A stretch of 64,000 nucleotides of DNA from Strongyloides papillosus (GCA_005656395.1 SRSI01000010.1:124001-188000), one strand, 5' to 3'; positions 24,037 to 37,039 are shown, counted from the first letter of the stretch. The notes: generated by a model from the sequence alone, not told the origin. Numbers and translations: made by a program.

Positions 24037-25311
24037 ATGTCTTCTCCTTTTGTTATCTCAAGAGTTCCACCAGTTTCAAAATCATTAACAATACCAAAAG
24101 TAAAAACTTTTGAAAATTCAAAAAATAATATTGATATATTTTTAAAAGATGATATAATAGAAAGTGATGATGTATTTGAGCAGTACCTTCGTTTAACTAA
24201 ACTTGTAAAACATTTATCTGTAAAAGAAGACTATCTACGTGATGCAATAAAAGAATGTCGAAATGAGATAGCTCATTCAAATGAGGAACTTAAAATTCTT
24301 CAATCAGTACCACTATTGGTTGGGGAATTTCTAGAAGCAATTGATAAGAATTATTGTGTTGTAGAAACATCAGCAGGTATAAATTATTATGTTCGTGTGG
24401 CATCAAATGTTGATAAATCAAAATTACATCCTGGAACAGCAGTTGGGTTAATGAAAAGATCTAATGCTCTTGTCGATATACTACCACCAGATTGTGATAA
24501 TACTGTTAATCTCTTAAAAGCAACTGAAAAACCTGATGTTTCATATGGAGACGTAGGAGGATTGGAAGTTCAAAAACAAGAGATTAGAGAAGCAATAGAA
24601 TTACCAATATCTCATGGATATCTTTTTAAACAAATTGGTATTGAAGAACCAAAAGGAGTTATGTTATATGGACCTCCAGGTTGTGGAAAAACAATGTTAG
24701 TTAAAGCAGTTGCTACATCAACAAAATCAAACTTTATTAGATTAGTTGGAAGCGAGTTTGTCCACAAGTATCTTGGAGAAGGTCCCCGTTTAGTTAGAGA
24801 TGTTTTCAGAATGGCAAAACAAAATTCTCCATGTATTATATTTATTGATGAGGTTGATTCTATTGGAACAAAAAGATTTGACACTAAAGCAGGTGCTGAT
24901 AGAGAAGTTCAAAGAATATTATTGGAGCTTCTTAACCAGATGGATGGATTTGACCAATCATCAGGAGTAAAGGTCATTATGGCTACAAATAGAGTAGATA
25001 CACTTGATCCAGCTTTATTAAGACCCGGAAGAATAGATCGGAAGATTGAATTTCCTCTACCTGATAGAAGACAAAAACGTTTACTTTTTAATACAGTAAC
25101 AGCAAACATGAGTTTGGCAAATGATGTTGATTTAGAACATTATGTAGCTCTACCGGACAAAATAAGTGCAGCTGAAATTCGAAACATTGCCACTGAAGCA
25201 GGAATGAGAGCAGTAAGGAATAATAGGTATTCTATAACTGCTAAAGATTTTCAATATGCTTATGATATTGTAACAAAAAAATGTAGTGAAGAAATGAATT
25301 TCTATGTATAA
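24037..25311 (+). CDS. rpt-3: 26S proteasome regulatory ATPase RPT3 (PSMC4), diverged
   Basis: AAA+ subunit of the hexameric base of the 19S particle that unfolds substrates. Intronless, 424 aa, the normal length. N-terminal coiled coil, OB domain ending [10 protein letters not shown], then [20 protein letters not shown], Walker A GPPGCGKT (about residues 211-218), Walker [11 protein letters not shown], the second-region ATNR, and [22 protein letters not shown]3-specific segments (DPALLRPGR with KRFD and the C-terminal FYV, a hydrophobic-Tyr-X tail that inserts into the 20S ring) identify the subunit. For so conserved a protein it has many substitutions ([22 protein letters not shown]). It may be the only copy in a fast-evolving lineage or a specialised paralogue. 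Confidence 0.95.
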   Translation: MSSPFVISRVPPVSKSLTIPKVKTFENSKNNIDIFLKDDIIESDDVFEQYLRLTKLVKHLSVKEDYLRDAIKECRNEIAHSNEELKILQSVPLLVGEFLEAIDKNYCVVETSAGINYYVRVASNVDKSKLHPGTAVGLMKRSNALVDILPPDCDNTVNLLKATEKPDVSYGDVGGLEVQKQEIREAIELPISHGYLFKQIGIEEPKGVMLYGPPGCGKTMLVKAVATSTKSNFIRLVGSEFVHKYLGEGPRLVRDVFRMAKQNSPCIIFIDEVDSIGTKRFDTKAGADREVQRILLELLNQMDGFDQSSGVKVIMATNRVDTLDPALLRPGRIDRKIEFPLPDRRQKRLLFNTVTANMSLANDVDLEHYVALPDKISAAEIRNIATEAGMRAVRNNRYSITAKDFQYAYDIVTKKCSEEMNFYV

Positions 25312-27207
25312 CTAAAATCGAATTTTCTTAACATATAACTAATAAATATATCTGTATGTAATTACAATTAAAAATGTTCAGATTTTGAACTTCATTTATC
25401 TGATAAATAAAATATTTACTAAAAATGTATTTTGTAAATTCGTGTAATGATTTAAGTTTATAGAAAATATTTTATTTTATAGTTAATTCTAACATTCGAA
25501 AAAAGGATTTGTTCAGTCAAAATTATTCGATAACTTTAGAAATTTCTTATTATAAGATAATAGATTATACTTATTATTATAATTATGTAATTTTGCTTAA
25601 AAACACTTTAAAATTGACGAGAATAAAGATTATGAATACATAAAAGTAGTTGAACTAACACTTTTTTATCAAATTGTTTCAAATTAAACTTAACTACGTA
25701 AAATATGGAAAGTATTTAAGTGAAGAACTCGTATTTTATTTTACAAATCTTTTTAACAAAAATATAAAATTCAAACTTAATCAGATTATCTTGTAATTGC
25801 ATAGTTAATGATAAACTATTTTCTTTCAGTGTAGACATTGCTGTAGTTATTATTGTAAATGTTTTTAAAAATTCAATTAAAAGATATTATTTATACTATA
25901 TTTTTCTTATAAATTTATGTGCAAAATATATATATAAATAATAGATTTTTTTATACAATTTTTTCTTAAATATAATAGCAATTCGTTTCAAGCAACTATA
26001 ACAAAAGAAATTGCTAATTATCTAGTTATTTAAATATGTCAACAGTTTCCTTTTTGGCATAACAGTTATATTTTTTATATTCTAAATAATTTTGCATGCC
26101 TTAATTTTATTTTGCAACATTATTGAAAAAATTAGTGTAATTCATTGCTTATTACTTCCTGATATTTATGTCATTTACCAGAAATCATATTCATTTTTTG
26201 TAGAATAACTTAACATTATCCATAAAAATATATAAATTATAAATATCAGTGACATCAAAAGATTATCGAAATAGTAATATTTTTATACTTATTAAATATT
26301 TAAAAAATAAACCTCTAAATAAATTTGTTAGTTATTTAATTGTTTTTCAAGCATTTTTTTTTTCGAATATTTACGGTTGTTATAAACGAAATTGCATGAG
26401 CATTTAGTTTTAACAATAATATTATCAACACAATATGATATTTTTTCATCTAGAAATTAATTCCTTCTAGTAATTGAAGTAATTTAATTGTTTTTAAGCC
26501 TTAATAATTTATATTTATTATTATGATTTGAACGTTTTAATGGATTGTAAATTAAATATTTTTTTTCAAATACATTTTATATTATTTTTCAATTTATTTT
26601 ATATTTTTTTGTCACCACAGCTAAATATTACCACTTTCACATATAAAAGTTTTCCTAACAACAATCTGGAATACAAATTACATTTTTTTGCTTTTTGCTT
26701 AATAATGTGAAAATTTATTACTTGTTTATTAATATATTAAAGATACAATGCCAATATTTTTAGATAAAATATTTCAGAAAGAATAATAACTGATAAAAAT
26801 AAAAAACAATACATTTTTAAAATTAATAAATTCACAATTGAGTTTTTAATTTTGCAATAATAGTAAATTATTTCATTTTATACTTCACCTATAGTTATCA
26901 TTCTGAGTTAGCAAAAAGGCATTTTAAGTTTATTTAATAATTTGATATACAAAATTGTCGATATCTCTTAAGTACAAAATGTTTACAAAAAGCACAATGT
27001 GGAGAAGTCACATTTGTTAATTTTAAACCCTTTTTTTCATTGCGGAGTACGAAAGTATTATTCTTAAATGACCTCGCGTTTGCATAATTTCAACGTATTG
27101 GAGGAGTGTCACTTCCCACGTTACTTTCATTTCTATAAATAATAAAATTTAAGAAGAAATATTTTACTAACAAACTATAAAATATAACACTAACTTCAAC
27201 TTCTGTG
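25312..27207. other. Intergenic region, no gene seen
   Basis: 1.9 kb, AT-rich. A GC-richer stretch at 26995-27130 just upstream of the MYST gene is likely its promoter or 5' leader. A 60-codon frame at 26528 is AT-driven and not supported. Confidence 0.45.
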
Positions 27208-29959
27208 ATGCCTGTTTATAAAACGAAAAAAAATTCAGTGTTTTCACTGAAGGTAAGTCAATTAAACTGAATAATGCCATTGTTTTTGATAGTCTGTGAC
27301 GTATAAGGAAAGCGTCAAAAAAGAAATTGAAAATGAAGAAATCGAAAAAAAATATTATTCTTTTTCAAATAAAATCTTTAATGATATATCTGCTAGTGAT
27401 ATGATGAAAGAATTGATTAAGTTAGAGGAAAAAGAGCGCCAAGATTACAATTCAATTGACGAACATGAACCACCATACATTTTTGTGGATGGCCAAAATA
27501 TAAAAGCAATAAATATTGGACCACATATGGATGTTATTGTAATGGCAAAACAATTATATCTTTGTGAATTATGTTTTCGAATGTTTAGAGATGAAGCATT
27601 ATTTAATGATCATATAAAAACTATTCATGTTGGAAATAACAACAAACCGCCTGGACAAAGAATGTACAATTGTAAGCAAAAAAATTTCTCAATTTGGAAA
27701 ATGAATAAGAAAGATCAAAGGATATGTGAAGATTTATGTTTATTAGGTACTTATTTTCTTAAATCAAAAACATCCGTTTATACAACTTATCAGTTTGATC
27801 TTTATACTGCTTATTTTAAGAAGCCTTGTGGCAAGTATTGTTTTGCAGGATTTTATTCAAAGATGCCTGAACAACCAGAACATGTATTAAGTTGTATTGT
27901 TGTTTTACCAACAATGCAGGGCAAAGGTGTAGGAACAATGTTGGTAGATTTCGCTTATCTAATGGATCGGTACCCAACACCAAATTATGGTTCACCGGAA
28001 AAGCCACTTTCAGAACAAGGGAAAATTCTTTTCATGAAGTATTGGAAAGCAAAGATAGCAGACTATGTTTTAAGAGAATCTTTTGGTCCAAATGCAACAA
28101 ATGATACGCAGATAACGTTGAGGAAACTTATAACGCCGATTTCAGAATGTACAGGAATAAATAAAAAAGATCTTGCAGAAGCAATTAAAGAGTTAGGTGA
28201 AGATATTAAAAGACAATCTGGTTTTCAGTCTCTTCGGGTCAAAATATTTAACCAACTTAAAGAGTTACTAAGGAAATATAGAAATGGACATTTTTACTGC
28301 CCTTATAGTCATACATCAAATCAAATAGATTATAATTCAGGAAATGATAAAAAACGCAAGCGTGAATCGACGGATTACCTTCAGCTACCATGTAAAAGGA
28401 GTAAATCAAAATCACCAGTAAAGAATTGTAAATCGACTGTATCGTCATCTTCTTATAGAGGGGTTTCCCCTAATTCAGTTTTGTCGTCGTCTAGTGCCTC
28501 TATAAATGATAATGATGAAGGTGGTACTTCGTATGATAATAAATATGGAAATAATGATTACGAGATGTATGATATCTCTGAAAATAGATCTAGCAGTAGT
28601 ACACCAAAACAGAAGTTTGACTCACCTAAAACTTCATACAATAACATTGAAATCGTTAACATGGGTGGTGAACCAGATGAAGATGACTTAGAAGGTGATA
28701 CAACGTTAACAGATTTACCACCCCAATTATGTCAATCAGTAGATGGAAGGAATATAGAAAATATTAATATCAAAGAAATTTCTTTGAATAATCAACAATC
28801 TAATGATTCACCACCTCCCCAATTAACACCAATGATGCTGAATGTTGAGACAGCAAACGACAGTATTGAATATGTTAGTCCACCTCCATTGTTGTCGACA
28901 GAAAATGTTGAGATTGCATCACAAAATTCTAAAGTCAGTATATATGAACAAAATAATTCAATAAACTGTAGAGAACAAATGCCTCATAGCAGTAGAATGA
29001 TGATGAACAGTATATCGCAACAACCTCAACAAGAAATGATACCTCAAAATACAATCCCGGAAGATATACAAATGAATAATTTGAATATTTCGACACCATC
29101 AATGATTTCTAGTCATATCGAAAATAGTCAAAATGAAATGCAAGCTTACAGTAATATTTCAAATCCTCCTCCATCATATCCTACATCTACAAATATTCTT
29201 AAAAATATGGAAGAGATAACAAAAATTTCTCCAGTAGCACCATCTAAAGCATTAGATATGAATCCAATGTCTATGGTTTCCGGTCCACAACAATCATCGA
29301 GCAAAAGTAGCAGAAAAGATTCATCTAGTAAAAATAAAGTCTTACCACATCACGATACTGGACGTCATAGTCAGCCTATGATTTTGCAATCACAAAATAT
29401 GCCTCAATACCCACAATCTGTAATGACTAATCAAGAATCCATGCCTTCAGCATTGCCAATGAGTAATAACTTACCACAGCAATATGACATGAATCAGATT
29501 AATCCTATGTCCGCAATGGGAAATCCCTTTGTTTATAATAATCCTCAAGTTGCACAATATCAAGAACATACAAATAATGTTCTAGCGACAAATATGAGTG
29601 CTCATTATGGTTCTTATTTTCCTCCTTATAATGGAAACACCTACAATCAACCTGGACCAATGAATCCTTGTTTGTATAATAATACTGGGTACCCTTCAAT
29701 GATAAATTCAGCTTCACAAATGCCTCCACAAAATATGTCAATGTTAGCTAATCAAGCTAGTATGGGAGTAAATTCCATAAATTATCATTATTTTAATAAC
29801 TATCCTCATAATATGCCCATATGTTCCAGTGTTGGATACCCATCTACTGTATATCCAATGAATATATATCCAAATTTCTTTAATCCTATGGGAAATAATA
29901 TAAATCGATCTCAAATGCCTTCATTTCCAGGTCAAATGAATCAAGGTAATCAAAGGTAA
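27208..29959 (+). CDS. MYST-family histone acetyltransferase with long Q/N/P/M-rich tail
   Basis: Nuclear lysine acetyltransferase. Exon 1 (27208-27252, starts MPVYKTKK) joins exon 2 (27293-29959) across a 40-nt intron; 903 aa. MYST domain at about residues 75-330: C2HC zinc finger with C106, C109, H122 and H127; the Lys usually autoacetylated at about 174 (LKSKTSVY); catalytic Cys 216 in LSCIVVLP; acetyl-CoA loop QGKGVGT at 224-230 (family usually QRKGYG); catalytic Glu 251 in GSPEKPLS. The loop Arg is replaced by Gly here. After a basic KKRKRE segment the tail is low-complexity with many Gln, Asn, Pro and Met, like transactivation tails of KAT6/MOZ-type enzymes; this suggests the lsy-12/KAT6 group but tails do not prove orthology. 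No PHD finger or chromodomain is present. Confidence 0.9.
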
Positions 29960-32184
29960 TAATTAAACTGTTCTTTTCAAAAAGTGTATTCATAATTTTG
30001 TTTGTTAAAATTAGTTCACTTTGTGATTTTACCTTTGAAATAGTTTTCTACAAGAAGTTTTATACTTTGTGAAGTCTTCACGAATGAGTAATTCATATTC
30101 TGTGAATAGGATATTTAATTTTTGAAGATAATTTTCCAATTTTTAATTCTTTTTAAAGTAATATGTATATGATATTTTATTTTGATGTTTAATTTATTAA
30201 AATTACTTTTAAATATAATTGGTGCATTTTTATAGCAAAATGATAATCTTTATAGGTTAGACTTTATGTAGAATTTGGATGTCTACAATAAAATCTGCTA
30301 ATAATTAAAAAAATTAAATAACATGAAATTGCATTATAAATTATTTGGTATTTTGATCACATAATAAAATTTAATGATGTTTAGTATCATAAAGTTACAA
30401 AAAAAAATCAAATAAACATAGTAGTGTTCATTCATTTAAAATCCTTATATATACAGAGGAGAAAGGAAGGTCGGGATATTATTTTTTATATTAAAACTTT
30501 TTTTCTATCTAAATATACATGATCTTATATATTGATTCTTAAAAACGTAAAATTAGTTCAATTTGAAGTTCGGTTCCTGAGATATAATCACTTACTAATG
30601 TTTTGTTTTGTCAACCTTTATTCCTTTAAGTTGTTTTTTTTTGCAAATGGCCAAAAAAAGATGAATTTTAATATTTGAAAATGATATATCTTGATTCAGA
30701 AATGGAAATTAAAAGAAAACCTATTTTCAAAATATGCACATTTTTAAATATTAAAAATTTATTTTTTCTTTGTTCATTTTTGAGGTAGTCAGTAAAAAGT
30801 GAAAATAATCTCATGAATGTTTTAATACTCTAAAGTATTTTAAGAAATAGACAGTTTTAAAAATAAACTTTCCTAGATATTCTATTAAATAAGTCATCAA
30901 ACTCTTTATTTATAATTATTAGGATTCTGTGAAGATCTATTTTATAAAAAAGTGCCTGAGTTATCATTTTGATTTATTTTTAATCTTATAAACATAGAAA
31001 TCTTTACTATCATTTTAAATACATTAAAAATCTATATTTTAACTTTGACAATACATTTTGAAAGTTTTTCAATAAAACTATGAAACGAAATAAAAAGTAT
31101 GCATCAAATTTGTAAAATTAATTTCTTTACGTTTCTAAAATTTGAAATGTTAGAATAATGATCTTCAAAACTGAATCGTTTTAAGCAAAGTAACGATGAA
31201 ATATTTTTGATCGACAACAAATACTATGAACGTTTCAAAAAAAAATAAGCGAAACTTAAAACTAATCTATACTTTAAATTTCTATCATATTTAATAACTT
31301 AAATGTTGCATTTTATATCTAATTAGAAGTTTAACGCAAACATTCTACTTATTGTTCTATTTCAATATTAGAAACTTACAAAAAGTTATTTAATTTCGAA
31401 TATAAAATTAGCCTAGAACCATGAGAGTAAGTAGTAAAACAATTTTTTAGAAAATGTGATTTTAAATCTTTAACATTCAAAAACATATATAATATTTTAT
31501 AGAAATTATGAATATTCTAAAATATAATAAATAGAAAATATTACTTGGGATTTTACAATTGTGTTTCTATGAAACAAAAGATTTCCAGTTTCTTTAGAAT
31601 TTTAAATATTTAAGGAAAAAATAACTTCTGCACCTAAGTAAGGATGATCTCAAAGAGTTGCTGCTTGTAATCTGTAATAAGTAAGATATTATTGGAAAAA
31701 AAATATCTTGTACGTCACATTGCTTTAAATTTTTTATCATTCATTTATATTTTGCACTATTTTAGCGGGAATCGAATAGCAACAATAATAGCTACCTTAC
31801 ATTATACCAATTCAACGTTGTTATAAAAAACCCAAATTCCTTTAAATTTTTTCATTTTACATTTTTTTATTAAATTGTGTGAATTTGTTTCATTGTTTAA
31901 TACTGTAAATTCTTAGAGATTTTTTACCAGTTGTGTTCTATTACATTGTGAATTAAAGCTCTAAAATTGTAATTAATGCAAGTGATTGTTTTATTTCTCC
32001 ACTTAATTACTTATATATATTTAGTGGGCCTGTTTAATAAATTTACTTAATTGTCTTAATTATTTGTTTGGATTTGGTGTTTGTATCCTAGGAAATAAAA
32101 AAATAAATTTGTTGTGTGGTGAAAGTTTGGATCTCAAAAACCTTGGAACGCGCCTGAACAAATCTTTGCAAAAATTTCGCTAAC
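29960..32184. other. Intergenic region, no gene seen
   Basis: 2.2 kb, AT-rich, with scattered ATs and homopolymers. It probably includes the 3' UTR of the MYST gene and promoter of the SPOP-like gene. A slightly GC-richer patch (30455-30480, AGGAGAAAGGAAGG) has no clear role. Confidence 0.45.
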
Positions 32185-33279
32185 ATGTCTTCTATCAAAT
32201 CTTCAATGGGTAATTTCATTTATCCCATCTTTTCTCAATTCCAGTAAATTTCAGAATCTGATGGGCAGTTTGGTGCAAAGAAAAATATAGAAAGAGATAG
32301 TTTCATCTGGACGATAGAAAAGTCTTCTATAAGCCGATTAACAGGGAAAGAAACAAAGATGAGTCCTTTCTTTGATTCAAAAAACAACGACACGGTACAG
32401 TGGAATTTGCAAATCCACCAAAACGATGTATCCAGTAACAATGAAAACTACATATCACTTTCTTTAGTATTGATAGATGTTAACTGTATTGAAGTAACAG
32501 CGTTATGTAGTTTTTATGTTTTAAGTGTAGATGGTGAAAAGAAACATAAAAAAGTTATGAGTATAAAAAAGTTTAATGATGATATTAGGATTCATACGTG
32601 TAAACAGTTTCTTAAACGTGATATACTACACCGCAATGATAATAAGCTTTTCCCAAATGGAAATTTAATAGTAGGCTGTGAAATATTTTATTATTATGGT
32701 ACAATAAACACTGTTGCCATTTCGACAAATAACAATTTAAATGGATCGTTGAATGTATTACTGAATGATATTGCTGATATGCTTGGGTCGTCGGAGCTTT
32801 CTGATTGTGTCATAAAAGTAGGAGATTCAGAAATAAAGGTCCACAAATTTGTTCTTGCTAGTAGATCGGAAGTCTTTAGTTTAATATTAACGAACGAAGA
32901 CTATAAATCTAATCCAAATGTTATTAAAATAAACGATTTCCGTCTGGAGGTTGTTAAAGAGATGATAACATATCTGTATACAGGAAAATCCCCAAATATG
33001 GATAAGATGGCTTGTGAAATGCTGGAAATCGGAGAAGAGTATAAGCTGGGACAGTTGAAACTGATGGCGGAGGAGAGTTTACTTCACAGTTTGTCCATTA
33101 AAAATGTTTGTTATTATCTCGTATGTAGTGAAGTATATTCAGGTGGAATCCTTCAAGAATGGTGCTTGCGATTTATTTACTTGCATGCTAAAGAAATTAT
33201 AGACACTAAAGGATGGGGAAAAGTTGTCAATGCTTATCCTTTATTAGCTGCTAAACTCCTTAGTATTGCAGTTAACTAG
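32185..33279 (+). CDS. SPOP-like MATH-BTB cullin-3 adaptor
   Basis: Substrate adaptor that uses its MATH domain to hold substrates and its BTB to bind cullin-3. Exon 1 32185-32209 and exon 2 32255-33279, 349 aa. MATH at about residues 24-160 (starts DSFIWTIEKSS; KKFNDDIRIHTCKQFLKRDIL in the second half), then a BTB at about 188-293 (ELSDCVIKVGDSEIKVHKF, VLASRSEVF, EMITYLYTGKSPN) and a BACK-like C-terminal helix bundle. The domain order and spacing track human SPOP over the whole length. It is more diverged than typical SPOP, as seen in the expanded nematode bath family, so it may be a paralogue rather than the sole SPOP orthologue. The substrate pocket cannot be judged by eye. Confidence 0.92.
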
Positions 33280-34993
33280 TTTGATTAATTTCTACAGCTA
33301 AATATAATAAAAATTTATGGAAAAATATGTTAATTTTTCAATAGTTCCCTTTACACAGGGATTATATTTACTGTACTCATTGTCATTTATTTTTAGTATT
33401 AAAGTTTTTGTCATGTTTTTGATTTCTGTTTTTCTTATTTTATCTCGAAATTTTATGATTCAAATTACTATTATCAATCTTTAACCATTATTTATTAATT
33501 ATAACTGCATTCAGTTAAAAATATTTAGATGTAAACATCTCTGGATAGAGGACAAACATTTTTGCTCACTTTTAGATACAGCTTCATCGTAGTTGAAATA
33601 GAATACTTATCTTCAAAATGTTTTTGTGTAAAAAGTCATCAAAGGGGCATCATGTAATAATGAGTTACCGATGGTCGGAATCATACTAGGATGCGATTTC
33701 TTCATATGCAAAATAAATTGTCTTTTTTCCAGTAGACTTTTAATAAATGTATTATCAACAATATTTCATAATTAGATAAATCTTTTGAGAATTACTTTAA
33801 AAAAACTATAATATTATTGGTAATTATTATTTACCACTTTTTTACTTTACTCATAGTCGGAAGTTTTAAAATTTTTATGCTTTTCACCATATTCTTAGTT
33901 ATGATTTGGTGAAATATTATATTAATTATATCTGATTTCTATACTTTTACTATAAATTAATATGTCTACATGTTAAAATAAAAGTAAAGTTGGAGATATA
34001 AAAGAAGAATTAAGTGATAAAAGAAGAAGTAGTAGAAAAAAATCAAGTTATGTAAAATATTTTACTAGTCATAATTGTGATGATAAAGTATACAGAGAAG
34101 AAAAAGATGATCATGAAGCATCATGCGAACTTTTGAACATATCAAAAAGAAACAAACCTAGAATTTATAGAAGTCCAAAAACAAAGCAACAGGATAAAGA
34201 AAATGGATACATGTATGAATGTTCTGTTAAAATTAGAATGTAAGCTTTAGGTATTGACAAAGGTGTCTCAAGAGCTATTTTATCAAGTTTATAAAGGAAG
34301 TTAAAAATAGTAAAGGAAAATTTGTAAAACAAAAGATGAATAATGATTTAATTGATGAGATTTCAAAAAGGTGACGTAAACCTATACATGTGAAATTGCA
34401 AGAGATCAAACATACATTGATGATTTACGTGAAGAAAAATCAAAAAGAGTTATTTTTGATTCAAAAGATAAAAGAAACTTAACAAGAGATGATGAAGGAC
34501 TTTTATTATTAGAAGTAACGAAATCTGTATCATATAAACAAACTGATGAGAATTAAGGTATTAATTATTAACAAATAGACAACGTTAGAAATGCTCTATC
34601 TTGTTATTTTTCTAAACCATTCATTATAATATTTTTCTGTAAATAATATTTATCCAAATAAAGTTATATTTATAATAAAAATTGAAAAACTACTGTTCTA
34701 ATGAAAAACATTCATTAAAATCCTAACATTGCAATAATAGTAAATATTGTTTAATTAAAAAAATTAAGCCCTCTTTAATTTAAATTAGCATAAGTTCAAT
34801 GAAAAGACGATAGTTCAAAAAGTATTTTTAATGAAAAATCTCATTGGGGAATGATGCAAATTTTAATAAGAATACTTCTTCTATTATAAAATGCTAATTA
34901 CTATTTTCAAGGTAATTTTTTTATAAAAATAATTACAATATTTCAACATTTTGAATAGCATATAAGACTTTTATTAATTCAACACAGTATATT
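33280..34993. other. Intergenic region with decayed coding-like sequence
   Basis: 1.7 kb between the SPOP-like gene and the converging KATNIP gene. A less AT-rich patch at 33540-33720 and the broken coding-like stretch at 33962-34556 (listed separately) are the only structured parts; the rest is AT-rich. Confidence 0.4.
33962..34556 (+). pseudogene. Decayed Lys/Glu/Asp-rich coding-like sequence of unknown family
   Basis: An ATG at 33962 is followed after three codons by TAA, then an 88-codon open stretch (33977-34240) rich in K, E, D and S, then stops. A middle fragment (about 34294-34373) in another frame and a third open fragment (34380-34553) with IARDQTYIDDLREE and DDEGLLLLEVTKS follow. 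The frames switch at stops with no good splice sites between, which reads as a gene broken by several stops and shifts. Alternatively a real multi-exon gene with weak splice signals or a sequence-error cluster. I do not recognise the family. Confidence 0.4.
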
Positions 34994-37039
34994 TTATTCC
35001 CTCAATGAAATTTTTAAAATGCCAACACTCCCTTTCTTACTTTCTTCCACTTCTCCACTAAAAACAATCAAATCATCAGCAAGAACAACTATATCTTTAA
35101 CCCCTCTTTCAGGAGTTTTAGAATAATTGTAAATTAAAATTTCGGAAATATAAGTTGGAAAATCAAAAATTACAAATATTCTGACAATATTATTTGGTAA
35201 TAATGGTGTTAACCAAGTATCACATGTTCTCTTACTTTCTGGTTTATCAAGAATTAAATTTGTTGAGACACGAGGATCATTAACTACATTAGATAAAATA
35301 TTTACACTTTCTGGGAAACAGGCGATATTTTGTGCTTTTAATTTAATTTTCTTTCCATCTCTTCCAATTAATTGAATGCCATTTAATCCTATATAATAAT
35401 CATCGCCCCATGTTGAAAGAAGTTGAAATTGATAAATAACTATAATGAAATATTATTAAAAATAATAAGAAAAATAAATTATTTAAACATACATGCCACG
35501 ATAGATTTTGTGTTTGGTCTTAGAAATAGATTTATGTTACGTCTACAAACATTAAATAAAATATCCTGTACATAATCGTAATAAACAAATCCGGGACCTT
35601 TTCTTAAAAGTATGTTATCTTCAACTTTTTTTCCATTGGCAAATAGACGGAGATTTTTTACTCCTGCATATGACATTTCCTCAGATTCATTATAATTCCA
35701 AATAGATAACCCATATAAATACACTTCATTTTTAAATGTTACCGTAATCCGAGGACTATTATTTTTACCACTATCATAAGCAGTTAACCACATATTTTTT
35801 TTGTTTAAAGTTAAATTTTTTTTATTTAATAAATTCTGAATAGATGTATCATCTACATCAGAACACTTTATTGTACACTCTGATACATCTATTGCTTTAC
35901 CATCTACATCAAGAAATTGAAGTCCAGTCAATCCTATAAATTCTTGTGATCCCCAATTACTCAATAGTTCCAAATGAAGAATTTTTACTTTAATACAATT
36001 CTCAATTCCATCAATTTCGGTTTCTTCGACATTCTCAATCATTTCATTTAGCTTCATTTTTTTTCTTGATCGGAAATACTTAATTTTCTTAATTGATTAA
36101 TGGACTCTATTTTCTCTGATTCTGCAGTTGTAGGACGATGTGCAGAAATGTTAGCATCTTGTAATTCACCTAAAATATAATAATAATAAATAACTAAATG
36201 TACAGTTATATTTTTTCTTACCACAATTAGCAAGTTTTTTATAATTATTTTTATCATCTTCATTAGTTATCATTTCAAAATACTTTAATGATATATCATT
36301 TTTCCGTACCTCTTCTAATATCTCATCAGATGTGGTAAATAAAATAGTCTAAAATTAAAAATAAATCTCTAATTAATATTTGTATATTTTACTACACATA
36401 CATCACCAATAGTTCCATATCCATCAGACAAACCAAATGATGTAGAAATTTCACCACTAAATATGGGCAAATTATCCAAGCGAATTTCAATAAATCTTAC
36501 TCCCAACATCATATCTACACGAGACTTATTAAAATTATATATTCTAATCATAGAAACTATTTCTGCTTTCTTAAAAACTGCTTTTATTGTTACAAAATTA
36601 TCATTAAATTCTTTCTTTTTTATAATTACATTATTGGATTTATCTTTTATTGAAGAACCACTAATAAAGAAAATTTTTTCAATCTTTCCACATATTACTT
36701 CACCATTGCAGGATGTCTATAAAATGAACGTTAAATATATTTTAATAATAATAAAAAGTTACTTGTATAGGGTGAATAAGTAATCCATGTGAGTTAAAAA
36801 TTTCAATTCCACGAATACCAAATTCTTCATTGCTTCCACTCCAAGATTCAATGAAATTCAATGATAAAACACAACCTTCAGGTAGTTCTGGTATCATAAT
36901 ATTATCACTATATAACGTTTTTAAAATATAAAAATGACCACACTTACTTGAAATAATTTTTAAAATGTGTTTCATTTTCTTCCTTTCTACTACTATAATT
37001 ATTACTACCACTTCCACTATGGCCGCATGAGTGATCCAT
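34994..37039 (-). CDS. KATNIP-like (katanin-interacting, DUF4457) protein, frame break mid-gene
   Basis: In animals KATNIP is a ciliary basal-body protein that interacts with katanin and microtubules. Six exons: 37039-36948, 36907-36763, 36716-36402, 36348-36222, 36169-35493 and 35439-34994. Repeated DUF4457-type units are clear: ESWSGSNEEFGIRGIEIF, GDTILFTT (formed across an exon junction), LLSNWGSQEFIGLTGLQFLD and LLSTWGDDYYIGLNGIQLIG, with IWNYNESE and IYNYSKTPE as the recurring strand. The frame breaks at 36057-36064 (T8): the upstream frame hits a stop, and the following WG-repeat frame is one base off. Adding a base restores phase through to the stop. Expected product about 600 aa, far shorter than human KATNIP (about 1600), so only the repeat region is kept. 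The start ATG (37039) is Ser/Gly/His-rich and untypical. Confidence 0.85.

Noticed and set aside
24612..25109. Minus-strand frames inside rpt-3
   Set aside because: Antisense shadows of the coding sequence.
27296..27298. GTG start for the MYST gene
   Set aside because: A normal ATG exon at 27208 joins this frame through a 40-nt intron with good splice sites.
7825..30455. 18-base sequence shared at 7825-7842 and 30438-30455 (AAAATCCTTATATATACA)
   Set aside because: About one such match is expected by chance in 64 kb of this base composition.
35479..36263. Two separate genes in the KATNIP region
   Set aside because: Exon phases, repeat homology and the T8 run indicate one gene with an indel.
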